A stretch of DNA of 64,000 nt from Diphasiastrum complanatum (lineage: Eukaryota; Streptophyta; Lycopodiopsida; Lycopodiales; Lycopodiaceae). Below the pieces are notes generated by a model. That model was given only the letters and a program-made list of their open reading frames with translations, had not been told where the DNA came from and did not search any database. The DNA lies in NCBI GenBank assembly GCA_029204225.1, contig CM055103.1:6448852-6512851 (forward strand), written 5' to 3'. The position numbers and the translations under genes were made by a program. Below are positions 25,364 through 38,648 of this stretch, in pieces; positions within the stretch are counted from its first letter, which is position 1; each line of letters opens with the position of its first letter.

Positions 25364-25761
25364 TCTATATATATATTTGAACTTAATGGTACACTTTTGC
25401 GCATGGGTATGGGTGCACCATGCATGCTCCTCCCTTCACCCATGCATGAGCTTTTTTTAACTGAAAAACTTGGGGAGGAGGATGCATGTATGGGGAAAAG
25501 TATGCATGGCCCTTCTCTCTATGCATGCATCTAAGGGGCCCACTTCAAATTCAAATTATCCTTTACCAACACACATAGTGTTTTGAAGTGCATGTACATA
25601 CTTTCATGGTGAAAGGTGTTAATGAGACTTTCATTATCAAAAATTTGAAGGGTGCTGTAAGAATTTTTTTTATCAAACTTTCCATGGAAAAGGTTAAAAT
25701 AAAAATGCATTTCTATGAAGATCGGCCTCCATTGCCCGTCAACGACGGGCACTCTTTACTA

Positions 25762-25762
<1 letters not shown>
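25364..25762 (+). mobile_element. Short non-autonomous Helitron A (399 bp)
   Basis: The 5' end is A|TCTATATATATAT. The 3' end has a perfect 8-bp-arm hairpin, TGCCCGTC/GACGGGCA (25733-25751), seven bases, then CTAG (25759-25762) followed by host T. These are the Helitron hallmarks: TC at the left, hairpin plus CTRR at the right, insertion between A and T, no terminal inverted repeat and no target duplication. There is no Rep/helicase coding. A second element with the same ends is at 44133-44299. Confidence 0.75.

Positions 25763-25797
<35 letters not shown>
25763..25797 (+). repeat. (TA)n microsatellite at Helitron A 3' flank
   Basis: A 35-base alternating TA run abuts the CTAG terminus. An AT-rich target is typical of Helitron insertion. 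Confidence 0.9.
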
Positions 25798-25800
<3 letters not shown>

Positions 25801-26519
25801 ATAGTGTACAAATAAAAATAGCATGACATTTGACTTTTTAAAATTACTTTTCAAATGGAAGGGCAATTTTTAAGTTTCCCATTCATTATGACATGCTTTT
25901 GAATAGTTTGCCTTTCTTTGAAAGGCAAACTAGCTTTTGACGTGCATTGCATCTTGCAAATGCCAAGCTTGAATGGGAGTGGTTCATAGCCATGCCTAGT
26001 TGTCCTTTGTTGTTGGTCAAAGCAGTTTTGTCCCGTCAAGACGAGTGAATGAATTAGGCGCATTTGTGTTATGTTGTCCCTATGAAATAAAGAGACAAAA
26101 AAAAAGGAATCATGCCTTCGTGTTTTGAAGCTTTTCTGCCTTTTAATCTTAAAAACTCTAATAATAGCGCCCTTCAAATTTGAGTCAAATCCTTAGTACA
26201 GAAAACCAATTCTATTTTATACCTTTCACCAAGAAAGTACCTATACATGCCCTTTAAAACATAGGTCTACCCAACATCGAAGAGCATTTGTCTTATATTT
26301 TTCCTATAAAATAAAAATAAAAAAAAGAATCTCAAAGTTGAAGGCTCCAACCACGTAAAGCCTTCAGAGTCATTCAAGCCCAATTTTTACTTCATAGATA
26401 TGCATTTTCATTTAGCCTTTGATTTTACAAATCCTTAAAGCACCCTTCAAATTGTGTAAAATCCTTAGTTTTAAATAAATAAGCACTTTAGAACATGAAA
26501 TCTCTTTAAAATCATTTAA

Positions 26520-27750
26520 CCAAATGTTATAAAGAGAATTTTCCCATTAAGTGTTCCAAATGTTTTGAAGTCTCATTGCATAACATCTCAAACATAATAT
26601 TGGATATTTTGAGTTTTGTGTAGAAATGAATTTTAAAGCTCAAGATGTCATCTTGGGTTAGTTTTCTCAAGAGAACTAGAGTGGGGGGGGGGAGAATTTG
26701 GGATGTTGCCACAATAGTTGGTTTTGATGAGAATGACTTGTTGAAACTTCTCAAGGCAAAGATATGAAGTTTGGGTGGCTTGATATTTCTAAGGTTCTAA
26801 ATCTTTCTTCCATCTATGTGTAGAGGTATTAGATTTCCATTTCAAGTTGAACCAATTAAATATAAAATTTGGCTCTTTCAAAGTTTGATAGTCTTTTTAT
26901 ATGTGTTAGTGCTCTTGTTAGCATCTAGAAATGTCCATTGGGCATGGTTGTCTATTTCCAAGTGAAGTAGCCAATATCTGAGTCGGAGGCAAAGTAGTTC
27001 AACAATTGTATTGTTGAGGAGTGATATGGTCAACACTAGTAGGCTCATGAATGTCTTGGATGTCTTTTTAGTAGATGAAACCCTTACCAACAAGGGATTT
27101 GCTAAATTTAATTTCAATCTTTTCCCAGGATATAGCATGTGGGATGATGAATGTTAAAGAGGTTAATCTAGATTGATGTAGTTAAGTCCAACCTAGGAGG
27201 AAAGGTCTCGCTTGATTAAGGCTGTTTTGATAAAGAATTTGAGAGTCAAGCCTTTCCACCAGATTACACAGTTAGATTGAATCACTTGCTTAAGAGTGAG
27301 AAAGGGAGGGAGGCCAATAGAAAGGAGATTCTCGATTGGGAATCAAATAGGATAAGTCTATTGCTAAACATGGTGAGAGATGAGGTAAAGGCGTTGAATA
27401 CCAAGACCACCAAGAAAAGTGGAAGTTAGTACAACAATCCCACTTTAGGTAGTTGTGTTTCTTGTTTTAAAGGTATATTTTAAACTATTTAGCAATGACA
27501 TGCCAAAAATCAAGAAGCAAATTTGAGAAAAACAAAAAAGGGTACTAGGGTCTAATTTTCTTATTGATACAATCAAGAATCTGCTCAAGCCTACCCTTCT
27601 AAGAAATAGAAGCATGTATGGAACCTAGATAACTGAAAGTGTGATCATGGCCATGATAGGGAGTCCAAGGTCTTGAAGCCAATCAGGAGAGGACACGAGG
27701 GTGAGTAGCATAAGACAAAACCTCATATGATCGATTGTAGAGTTTGAGCA
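26520..27750 (-). pseudogene. Decayed LINE-type reverse transcriptase C-terminal region
   Basis: No long frame survives. Joining minus-strand frames gives, near 27640-27540, YLGSIHASIS...KGRLEQILDCINKKIRP, then near 27530-27400 DFWHVIAK and a FLGGLGIQRLYLISHHV block. This order resembles the distal part of plant L1-type LINE RTs (YLG box, K-I-x-x-W region, then P-K-x-x-GGLG-I/L). The catalytic box is not recognisable. Assignment rests on these two boxes only. Confidence 0.4.
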
Positions 27751-29869
27751 ATCACATAAGCTCTAGAGGATGTGCAAGGTCTCTTTGAATTCATAGGAGA
27801 AGGAATAGATGTACCGACAAGGGTATGCAATGACTTACATGAGGTTACAGTCTATAATAGAAGGAATGCTAGTCTTGAGCTATTGATTATTTGGAAGCCA
27901 CATGTTAATGTTCTATTGGAGCATGACGAAACCAATAGCGTGCACAATCAACATGTGTCGATTCAAACATGACTTTGTTGGCAGAGGTGACCCCACCTAT
28001 GCTATTTTCTTTTCATAGAGGTGGATTTTCATGAGTTTGACATTCATTCTCAATTTGCAGATGAAGAGCTCTTTCTCGTGTTAAAATCAGAGGTTAAAAA
28101 CCTCATTTTCATCTCTAAACATGAGTCAAACATCAAGTATAATAATTTCACTTTGATTGATTTGATTGGATTCTACACATCAAATCTATCTATATTGCAC
28201 CTAGAATGACAATTGCCTTTGAACACTACAATCAAACTAGCATTTACTAATCCTCATGGCCTCTCACACGTGTGGACAATACATTACTACTATCAGGTTC
28301 AGATCAATTCAATAGACACAAAAAGTCATACATTCATCAAGCATGAATCCTACTTGTAACAACAAAATTGCCAAACTCACCATCAAAATTGATTCTCCAA
28401 AAGTGTATGTACAAATGAGCTCCAAATCCATATCAAGTGAGCTTGGATCTAAGTTAGGGCTTAGTTCACTTAGGGTAGACCCTAATCCTAGCAATTAATG
28501 GCTTGGATCAAGCAAATTAGGTTCAAGATGCCTCGAGTTAAGGTGGCTAATCTTGGGAGGTGGGCAACCTCATCCAAATCCCTATAATTTAGGACCATGA
28601 TTTTTGGCCTTGACATGAGCACAATCTATGGCCATGAACGGTGACTTGATTTATCATAATCTACTCCTGATTATGTACATGTGTGGCACTTGGCTATCCA
28701 TCATGATGCCATGTGGCATAGATCTAGATGCTAGATTTTTAAGATTTTCACACCTTGCTCATCCTTTTATTACCTTTCCTTCATAGAAGCCATATCCAAG
28801 CCTTTGTAAATCTCGACCACATAAAAAATAACAAAGGAATTCCAAGGGAGGAAGATCCTACAACCTATGCTATGGTTGAGAGTTAGTCGTAGAGGTCACT
28901 AGTAGGGGATATTATAATGCATTGATAAGCATTGATGAACTAAAAGTACGTATATGACACATATACGAAGGCAAGCTTGTGAATGTATTGTTTGATGATG
29001 GTTTTCCACATAATTTTGTTAACTCAAAGATGGCATAGAAACTTCTGGTGGCCACCTTGCCAAGAAATCATTAGTATATGGTGAAGATGGTGATAGGAGA
29101 GCGTTATCAATTTGGGCCCAAATTGTTCCTCAATTAGCATTGAGAATCTAGAATAATATCAGACTTTTTACTTTTCATACAATGAAGGAGTGTTGATTTC
29201 ATCTCCCATGCTATCTTTGGATCAAGAGGGTTCACTATCATAAGGACTGAATCAGATCTTGGTATTGTACGGAAATCAGTGCTCAAACATGTGTGAAGGA
29301 CACCCAAGTTCATTTGGATAGGTCTCTTCCAAGTTAGATCCAAATTTCATGCTAGATAGCTTGTTTAAAAGCTAGAAGAGTAGGGCACCCAACCTAGTTG
29401 GACACATTTAGTTTCATCTCTATCTTGCTTGATTGATCCAAAAATTCAAGAATAGGCTTGCCAATCCCATCTATTTGAGATCTAGTCATCTTTTTGAGGT
29501 CATAACCACATTGTTTCATACAGTTGCATTGTATTTGAGTGATTTGTGGATTCTTTGAGTGTTTCACACGTGCCAAAGATAGTTTGACCCAAACTTTGCC
29601 TATAATCCACATTTGAGTGAGAGGTTGACCTAGTTTGAGAGAGATTGGAAAAGTTTTTGAGCTTCATCTCACATGTTGTGGCAAGATCTTGCATAGGAGT
29701 TGGTAGTACACCTTTTAAGGATCCTATAGTGAGAGAGAAGCAAAATCTATTGTCTCATTACAAGGAGTCTTCACTACTTTGATGGCATCCATGGGTTCCT
29801 TCCTATTGGAATCTAGTGAAAGACTATCTACCTCCAACTAATTCATTTGGAAGGTTAGAATGGAGTCAA
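27751..29869. other. No gene recognised; possible minus-strand LTR at 28.2-28.76 kb
   Basis: Reading the minus strand from about 28761, TGTGAAAATCTTAAAAATCTAGC resembles the LTR start at 4776. The interval includes a CACACGTGTG palindrome (28265-28274) as in the 61.4-61.8 kb LTR. No polypurine tract as clean as in the other copies precedes it, so this is only suggestive. Confidence 0.35.
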
Positions 29870-30590
29870 TTTTGATACTCCAAGATGTGATGGACATTGT
29901 ACTTGGGATTGAAAAGGAGCTTCAAGTACTTCAAGAGGTACAAATATATAAGAAGAGAGCTAGGATGGCTCTACATTATATCAAGATGATGTCTCTAATG
30001 AGATTTTGAGAGAGATTGGTGCTTGTACCTCAGCCAAGGAAGCTAATTGGGATTCACTAAAAGCTATCTATGATGACAAGAATACCTCTAGGCTCCTCAC
30101 TCTTAGAAATAAAATATTCCAAAGTTCTCAAAAGAGTGATGAGAGTGCTACTAATTATGTATTGAGAGTGAAAGACATTCATAGGGAGCTTGCTTGTATT
30201 GGAGACTCTATCATGAAAATCTTGTCCAATCCTATGCTATCAAGGAGTATTAACCAAGCTTGGAGGCCTTGCATGGAGTTCTTATAGCTGAAGAATCAAG
30301 GCATGAGAACAAACTTTTGAGGATGGACAAACTATTACTCAATCATAATGGTGATGGAAAAGCACTATTTGTCAAAGACAAGCACAAAGGGAGGAGCAAG
30401 AGGCATCACTAACAATTCCTTAAAGACAAAGCAAAAGACAAAGTCCAAGATGGAGAGGAGGATGATTCCTCTCAAGCTTCTATCTCTAATATGAAGAAGA
30501 AGAATGGAAGAAGAATGTTAAGTGCTTCTTTTGTGGCAAGAAAGGCCACTATGCCACTAATTGTTTCAAAAAGAAGAACCAATTCAAGCA
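29870..30590 (+). pseudogene. Copia C3 gag
   Basis: The N-terminal box LQDVMDIVLGIEKELQV and YKKRARMALHYIKMMS (29880-29990) match the sequence at 60.94 kb. Then come TSAKEANWDSLKAIYDDKNT, YVLRVKDIHRELACIGDSI and, after shifts, a Lys/His-rich tract and the zinc knuckle CFFCGKKGHYATNC (about 30525). Stops and shifts occur near 30008, 30285 and 30412. Confidence 0.85.
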
Positions 30591-31786
30591 AGCCAACATC
30601 TCTAATGAGAAAGAAGACTCTATTGCAAGTGATGGAGAAGGATCTCTTATGGTTTCTAGCTTCTCCACTTCCCCCTTCAAGAAGGAAGGCTCTTGGTATA
30701 TTGATAGTGAAGCATCATCTCACACGTGTTGCTCCAGGGACTCTTTCTCATCTATTTTGCCTTATGAAGAGGCCAAGAAGTCTATATACACTGCAAATGA
30801 TCAAGAGTGCAAAATTGAAGGATTATTTCCTTGAAGCTTGAATGTTCTAAAGTTATCTCTCTCAACAAGGTTCTTTTTGTTACCAAACTTACAAAGAACC
30901 TCATAAGTGTTGGCCAACTTCTTGATAGTGGCCTTGAAGTGAAATTCCATATGGATATTTGTGTGACCAAATAGGATGATGAGATCCTTGCACATGGATC
31001 TAGATTTGGAGGCAGATACAAATTGGATCCAAGAGAAAGTGCAAATTCTTGTCATGTTGCTTATGGGACCAAACTTTTCAAAGGGGAATTATGGCATAGG
31101 ATATTGGAACATCCCAATTACAAATCCATGCTTTCTATGATCAAAGAAGCCAAGGCTATTGGCTTGCCAAAGACACTTTCCAAGGAGATCAAGCCATTTG
31201 AGGCTTGTGCTATTGCAAAATCACAGAAGAAGCCACATACAAGATCTTCCATCGAGAGTACACATCCTTTGGAGTGGATCCACTTGGATGTACATTTCTT
31301 ATCAAGCACAAGCAAGGGAGGAGCCTCTTGTTTTGTGTCTTTTATTGATGATCACACAAGATATACATGGTTATATCTTCTTTCTTCAAAATCCATGGTG
31401 TATCATTAATTCCTCTTATTCAAAGCATATGTTGAGAAGCAATTCTTATTTAAGATCAAAGCTTTGAGGAGTGATGGAGGTGGAGAGTACATCTCCAACA
31501 AATTCCATGACTATTGTGAGCAAGAAGGCATCAAAAGGGAGATCCCCTTATCAAAATGGGGTGGCCGATGATGAATAGATCCTTGTGTGAATGTGCCAAA
31601 TCCTTGAGCATTGAAGCATCTTTGCCTAAAGATTTTTGGGGAGAGGCCATCAATTGTGCAAATTATCTTTGCAATAGCTCCCTCACCTTGATCTTGGAGG
31701 AAAGTCACCACCTCAGAGTTTTTGGAAGTGTTTTCTTTGCACATATTCCCATGGAAACAAGGAAGAAAGATGATACATGGCTCTAA
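30591..31786 (+). pseudogene. Copia C3 protease, pre-integrase and integrase
   Basis: The protease box is altered: SWYIDSEASSHTCC has Glu where Gly is expected (DSGAS), at about 30700. Pre-integrase LWHRILEHPNYKSM has Glu in place of the conserved Gly. EACAIAKSQKKPH and the integrase core follow, with the first Asp in WIHLDVHFLSS (about 31288) and the second in LRSDGGGEYIS (about 31475). The third catalytic position is lost at a deletion/frameshift (about 31560), after which MNRSLCECAKSL resumes. The sequence ends at FGSVFFAHIP and contains no RT. Confidence 0.87.
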
Positions 31787-34700
31787 AATGAATTCTCAAA
31801 TATATTCAAGCTACCAATCATGAATTTGTACAATGGGAATCATACAACAACTTTAACTTTCTAGTTCATCTTGTGTAAATAATCTAGTAATGATATTAAA
31901 CTTGCTCTTCAAGAGTCCATTTTACGTATCAATCTAATAATGAGATGCTTGAAGATTGGTCAATGAAACCAATCATCCTAAAGATAAAGCAAAGTTGCTT
32001 CAAATTGGCATGTAGTTAGATCTTGAAAACTCAAAGAGTGATCATAGAAATAATTGGTGAACATAGAAATAATTTTGAGCAACGTACAAATTCATTAGAC
32101 ATTTTGAATAGTTCACATCACTCGTTTTTGTTGTAAACAAAATACGTAGAAAAATAAAATCACTTGAAAATTAATTAAAATCTTCTTCTTTTGGAGTTTA
32201 TTGAAAGGAAGGTGTTTCATTTGATGTTTAGCTTGAGCACTAATTTCTTGTTAGATGTTTTGATTGACCAGGTTGGTCCATGCATACAAAACACATGAAG
32301 GGATTTGGTAAGATGATCTAAACCTCCTCACAAGGATAATATATGTTGTTAAAGGTAAGACGTTTGATATAATTAACTTCATATGTATGTTCATTGTTTG
32401 CCTCAAAGTTTCATTTGAATCTAGTGATTTTCTTTTAGTTTCATAGGAGTTTCTAGTTTCTACATCAAGAGAATGTTAAGTGACATTATATATTACAAGT
32501 TCTCTTACTATCTAGAATGGTAAGTTCATGATAGACACAAGATAGATAGTGGTTAAAGCCTCAATTGCAAAACAAATTGGCAACATATATTTTGCAACAA
32601 TTCCTTTGTTATTTTAGTGATCATGGTAGCTAACCACTTCACATCTTAAACCTATCTTATTGTTTGATGAATGTTATAAATAGTTCAATAACTTTCATAA
32701 TGGCTTAAGTGTAAATGGAGTTATTGACCATACCTAGCTCAATCTTGATGTCAAACCTTTAGATCATAACATTAGGTGTATATCTACAAAAGAAAATCAA
32801 TGCCATGATCAAATTAACAATCGTGGATTTTATCTCAATATGTCACAGGCAAAAGTGGTACCCAATCAATGGTGAGATCGAGAAGCTACACTAACTCTAA
32901 TATCAATCGATTCATATCAAACAATGGCTCTTTGAGACTTTTTTTTAATGTAATTGCTAACGAGTGGTGATCATGACTTTTGACTTCAAAAAGTATCATC
33001 GGTTTTTATGATGATTTAAGATCATGTACATGTTCCAATAAATGAATATAATTTGTAACATTTATTCTTATGAACACAAAGTCTAAAAATGTTTATTATT
33101 CTTCAAGCTTGACATTTATGAGTGCTTCAATGCCATTGCATGTTTCCCCAAGCATATTATTGTGTTGTGCAACCACAAAAATTTCATATTTCATATTTTA
33201 TTTAAATTGGACTTTGTCCATCATAAGTGCTTGAATTTTCTTAATGTGTTATCGTGGCCTTATTTTCATCTTTTTCTTGAATGAGGCTCAATCATTAATT
33301 TTAAAGGTTAAACCCATAGAGCCTTTACTTTTTCTTGTGAATATGTGTCAAGAGGTTGTATTTGAGCCAAATAGCTTTGAATGTCCTCCATATCAATCAT
33401 ATATTTCTAGATTTATGGCATCGTATTTGCTTCATCTTAAATATTCTTCATTCATAGACACCAAGCATAGGAAGTGACCACAAAGAAATGAAGGAATCGA
33501 GGCTAAATGTGAAGTCACTATTTGGTAACACACTTTATTTTTATTAGTGCATAGTGGCAACTAGGTTGTCCATAAGTTCTTTGGCGCTACAAGTGTAAGA
33601 AAGATAAGATGGAATCTTTAGAAGGAAAAATAACTTTTCAATCATATGATGTGTATTGTAGTCCATCATTGAAAATATAAGACTCCAGACTATTCAACAC
33701 TTTATCTCAAGTTATTTACAATTTAAATATACATTGTACAATAGGTAATCTATAGTTTGTCGAAAAAGTATAAACTACTAGTTGAACACAATTATTACTA
33801 TTTTCTTGAACTACTAACACGATTAGTTCACTATATACAAAATATACAATATACTGGAGAGAGGTCATTGGGCTTTTAAATCAAATTGTGAATCGCCATT
33901 GAGTAGACTACAGATAGCAATGATAAAACAATGTGATCAAACAAAAAGACGTCATGCAAGGAGGCCCATAATAGTCTAGACTTGATTCATGAATATAGAA
34001 CCATATAAGAGCACATTTCATAATGCATTACATTGGAAAAGTAAAGTTATATGTTAGAATTGTATATGCAATTTGGTCATACTACTATGATAACTACCAA
34101 AACATGACTTGGTTGCTTGGCCACCACTCGTACATATTAGCCATCATGTATTTTTTAATTTGTATGTACTTATTAGCCTAAAACTCTAAGCTGTCCACTT
34201 AAGTTTAGGAAGTCAAGGCTACCTAACCACCAAATTTAATTAAATAAATTAGGGAAAACACAAGAGGTGATGGCATGGACTCAGAGGGTCTTGATTTAGG
34301 GCATGAGTAGTAGGTGTTGTGGAATCCTAAGTTCTAGCACGATATTAGATCTTATGAAGGTCATAAGATGCATCAAAACCCTCTACATTTGTGTGAGAGA
34401 ATTCAAGCTTTTGGCATTCGAACTTTTTCTACACACATTATTGATAGCTTGTAAGCTTTAAATCAAAACATTGTTATTCATGGACATGCTAGTTAAGAAT
34501 AAAATTAAATTTGATTATAGGATGAAAAGTATGATTCAAATCTACATTGGTTTGGATCGGTATATCAAGCATCTTATGAGCTACGAGTCTAGAGAAGCTA
34601 AACATTGACTAATATTGGAATTCCAAGTTTCTTTTGGTTCTGGTGCAATCTTAAACATTTGGATCAAGTTGAGAAATGTTTGTTGGTGATTATTTCACTG

Positions 34701-35200
34701 ATTTTCGTCATGAGCTAGTGTTTTCATTTTATTGTAACCAAAATCAAGTGTTTATGTATAGATTCAATCGTAGGCATTCAAGAGACCATTTTTGGATCAT
34801 ACGTAGAAAGTTAATAGGTTTGGATCTAACGTATTGTCATTTGTTTTCTAAGTCTATTTTACTTCATTTCCATTAGTGTGATCTCAAAATAGAAAATTTA
34901 GTCCTTGAATCTTATGCGATTTTTTGACCTTGAAGAGGGTGATCCATTGATGTAATCGAATAGTTCCATATCGTTTTAGTAATTGTTACATGTGGTAGCA
35001 CCTCTTATTAGTCAAAAATATTCTATTTGGAAATTTTTAGAATTTCTTTGATTATTTTGCAATGGAATGAGCCAAAGATCCATCTCTATTACAAATATTT
35101 CATGTTTTCCAAGATCCAAAACTTTCACATGCACTACCTCTGCATTCATGGTCAATGCTCTATTTATGCAAACAAGTGCTGCTGCTGTAGATTTGCCAGT
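31787..35200. other. Long AT-rich interval without recognisable gene
   Basis: Frames are short and show no domain in either strand; small open stretches at 33244-33477 and 34676-34876 are unsupported. No LTR edge could be placed for C3 or for the 5' end of C4. Confidence 0.5.
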
Positions 35201-35239
35201 TCTAAACTTGAATCACCTACCATCTCTACCTACTACTGA

Positions 35240-35692
35240 GAAGGAAAGAAGAAAAACAAGAACAAGCCAAGGTTCGAGAAGACGAAGTTCTCAAATCAAC
35301 AATCTTCTTCCTGTGATCACTACCACAAACCAGGCCATACGGCCAACAAATGTTGGTTCAATCCAGCAATACCTTGCATGCACTGCAAGAAGAAGGGGCA
35401 TTCTGCATACGATTGCAGATTCAACCCAAAAAGAAAGAGCAAGGCTGCAACAGCTAATGTTGCAGAGTCATCCAAGGATGCTGATAGAGGTGACGAAGCC
35501 TTCTTGATACTTGATGAAGCTTCAACGAGCTACACTGAACACGACTACGATGTAGTCATTGATTCAGGAGCAACGTCACACATCACCTGCAACAAGAAGA
35601 TCTTGATCGACTTCAGAGAGCTCCAAAATAACAGAGCAATGATTCTAGGTGATGGGAGCAGACACAATGTCAAAGGCATCGGCACTCTATAG
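35240..35692 (+). pseudogene. Copia C4 nucleocapsid and protease
   Basis: A Lys-rich run precedes two zinc-knuckle-like units: a degenerate CDHYHKPGHTANKC (second Cys replaced by Tyr, about 35310) and an intact CMHCKKKGHSAYDC (about 35373). The protease VVIDSGATSHITC is at about 35553 with its DSG intact, followed by NNRAMILGDGSRHNVKGIGT. The frame stops at 35690, and the protease end is read through to ALYVPSLRKDLLYVSKM. Gag capsid sequence upstream is not recognised. Confidence 0.85.
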
Positions 35693-36921
35693 CTACAAAC
35701 ACTGTCAGGCCAAGCAGCGCTGCCAGGAGCACTCTATGTGCCCTCACTCAGAAAAGATCTGCTATATGTCTCCAAGATGGCAGATCTTGGCATTTGAGTT
35801 TTGTTCGATGGCAACACATGTCGCATGATTGAGAAAACGACAAACAAGTTGCTGACGGTCGGATGCAGAGAAGGAAACCTCTACCAGGCCAAAATAATCA
35901 GCAACTCTGATAGCATATTAAATGCATCAGAAAATGAATATCAGCTCTGGCATAGGAGAATGTATCATCTGAACATGCGAAGCCTGTATGACATGAGCAG
36001 AAAAGACATAGTCATAGGTCTCAAGATTTCAAGGCTCGAAATTGAGTTCTGCGAAGCCTGTCAGAAAGGCAAGCAACATCGTAATCCATTCATACATGAG
36101 GGAAGAAGAGCCAAGGAAGCTCTTGAGCTCGTCCACTCTGATGTCTATGGACCGATGAAGTTGGATTCGCTCTAAGGTTCGAGGTATATTCTGACGTTCA
36201 TAGATGATTACATCTGGATGACCACGATCTACTACTTGAAGAAGAAAACCGAAGTGTTTGATTCCTTCAAGAAGTTCGTGGCATTTGCAGAGCGAAACAC
36301 CTCAAAAAAGATACAAATCCTTAGATCTGACAATGAAGGTGAATGCAATAACAAAGAATTTGCAAAATTTTGCGAAGAACAGGGAATAGAACACCAGTTC
36401 ACTCCTGCATACACACCAGAATACAACGATGTTGCAGATTGAAGAAATAGAATGCTAGTCGAAGGAGCCAGATGCATGATGGCATAGGTCAGTTGCCAGG
36501 TCAATTCTGGGCTGAGGCAATAGCTGTAGCTGCACACCTGCAGAACAGATCAACAACGACAATGCTGGATAACAAGACGTCGTATGAAATGTGGACAGGT
36601 AGAAAGCCTGATCTATCATACATACGTGTGTTCAGATGTACAACATATAAGCACATTTCAAAAGAAAAACGAAGCAAGCTCGATGACAAATCAGAACAAA
36701 CAATCATGGTCGGCTACTCGAACAGAACACAAGTGTACAAGCTCTACGTTCCAACCACAAAGAAGGTTGTTTCGAAAAAAGATGTGAAGTTCGATGAGTC
36801 CAAATTCCTTGGACTAAAAGATGAAAGAGGCCATGAGATCTTTATATTGCTGCCCATTCAAGAGGGAGATCGAGGACAGACATCAAATCAAAATGCAGAG
36901 CCGCAGACTCTAGAGCAGTAG
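35693..36921 (+). pseudogene. Copia C4 pre-integrase and integrase
   Basis: Pre-integrase LWHRRMYHLNMRSL (Gly of GHLN replaced by Tyr) and CEACQKGKQHRNPF lead to the integrase core: LVHSDVYGPMKLDSL, RYILTFIDDYIWMTTIYYL and LRSDNEGECNNKEF. The catalytic Glu region reads NDVAD-stop-RNRML: Glu is replaced by Asp (codon 36437-36439) and the next codon is TGA. Further stops occur near 35795, 36172 and 36484. The C-terminus (FRCTTYKHISKEKRSKLDDK, MVGYSNRTQVYKLY) is complete. Confidence 0.9.
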
Positions 36922-37079
36922 GAAGCATATGATCAACCCCACGAATAAAAAACATTCGAGCAGCGACGAAACGAGCCTAGAAGGTCAACAAGACAAAGAA
37001 GACCTCCAGACCGCTACTCTGACAATCTTCAATGGAGCGAAGACACGCAGTCGAGTACTGCAGCTTCACTGAAGAGCCA

Positions 37080-38648
37080 ACAACATACCAAGAAGCTATC
37101 CAGAGTCCAGAGGGAGAATTATGGAAGTAGGCAATGTCAAAGGAGATCGAGTCGATGAGGCGAAATGAGACATGGACATTAGAGCCACTGCCAAAAAACA
37201 AGAAAATAGTTGACTGCAAGTGGGTGTACAAGAAAAAGATGAAATTAGATGGCACCATTGGCCGCTACAAGGCAAGGTTTGTCGCGAAGGGCTACACACA
37301 AAGATATGGTGTTGATTATTTCGACACATATTCGTCGATGGTAAAGATGACAAGCATAAGACTACTTCTTGCATACGCCACACATCACAATCTGGAAATT
37401 CACTAGATTCACGTGAAAACAGCCTTTCTCCACAGAGATCTAGATGAGAAAATCTTCATGAAGCAGCCTGAAGGTTTTGAAGATCCCGACTATCGACAAT
37501 ATGTCTGTCGGTTGCAGAGATGCATCTATGGTCTAAAACAGGCATCACATGCTTGGCACAAGAAGCTTGATGGTCTTCTGAAGTCTCTAGACTTCAATCC
37601 TATACAACCAGACTGCAATGTCTACATAAAAAGAGTAGGAAAGGATTTTGTGATACTGACTATCTTTGTGGATGATTTCCTAATGATAGAAAATTCCTTG
37701 ATGTTGATCAAAGACACGAAGAGTCAGATTTTTTAAAGCTACGAAATCACAAATCTTGGAGAAGCAACAAAATGCCTCGAGCTGGAGATCAGAAGAGATC
37801 GAACAAAGGACGAAATGCACTTGAGTCAGTTAGAATACGCCAGAAAGGTGCTCAAGCAGTACCACATGATGGACTGCAAAGAAAAGGCCACACCAATAAT
37901 AGTTGGAGCCAAGCTGACGAAGCAGGATTGCCCAAAAACGGAAGAGGAGGAACAGAAGATGGTAGGTATACCCTACCAAACTCAATCGGTAGTCTGATGT
38001 ACCTCATAATTTGTACTAGACCCGATCTAACTTTCTCTGTTTATGCCTTGAGCCAATTCTCTTCCAATCCTGGCCTGGCACATTGGCAAATGGGAAAATG
38101 AATCCCATAGTATTTGAAGGGTATTCAGAATATTGGATTAACCTACAGAGCTGAAAACGAAGAAAAAGGATTCGAGCTACACCACTACAGTGATGCGCGC
38201 TAGGCAAGCTGCAAAGATTGTCACAAGTCCGTAACTAGAGGATGTACCATAGCGTGCGGACCTGCAATCAGCTGGATATGCAAAAAGCAAACCTTGCTGG
38301 CTCAATCCTCTTGCGAAGCTGAAAATATGTCACAGCTTCAAAGGTGGCGAATGAGGTAGTGTGGCTGCAGATGATGCTGGAGGCAATCAGGATACCACAA
38401 GAAGGGCCAAACATGATGTTGATGGACTCTTAGAATGCCATCTATCTGTCCCAGGATCTTGTCTTCCATTCAAAGACAAACACATACCTCTGAAGTATCA
38501 TCACATTCAAGATTTAATCTAAAAAAGAGAGCTCCAGGTCCAATATATAAAATCAGAAGACATGATTGCAGATCTGCTCACGAAGCCGCTCGACATCAAG
38601 CACAGAAAGGCAATTGGATTAAACGAAGCTGCAAGGTTCAAGAGGGAG
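37080..38648 (+). pseudogene. Copia C4 reverse transcriptase and RNase H
   Basis: RT boxes in order: [39 protein letters not shown], the shifted VKTAFLHRDLDEKIFMKQPE, YGLKQASHAWHKKLD, and the catalytic FVDDFLMI (about 37668-37690), where FVDD replaces the usual YVDD. The connection MDCKEKATP follows. RNase H includes LMYLIICTRPDLTFSVYALS, LHHYSDA, CEAENMSQ and near the end ADLLTKPLDIKHRKAIG. Stops occur at 37130, 37405 and 37734, with shifts after 37770. The frame reaches the polypurine tract. Confidence 0.9.
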
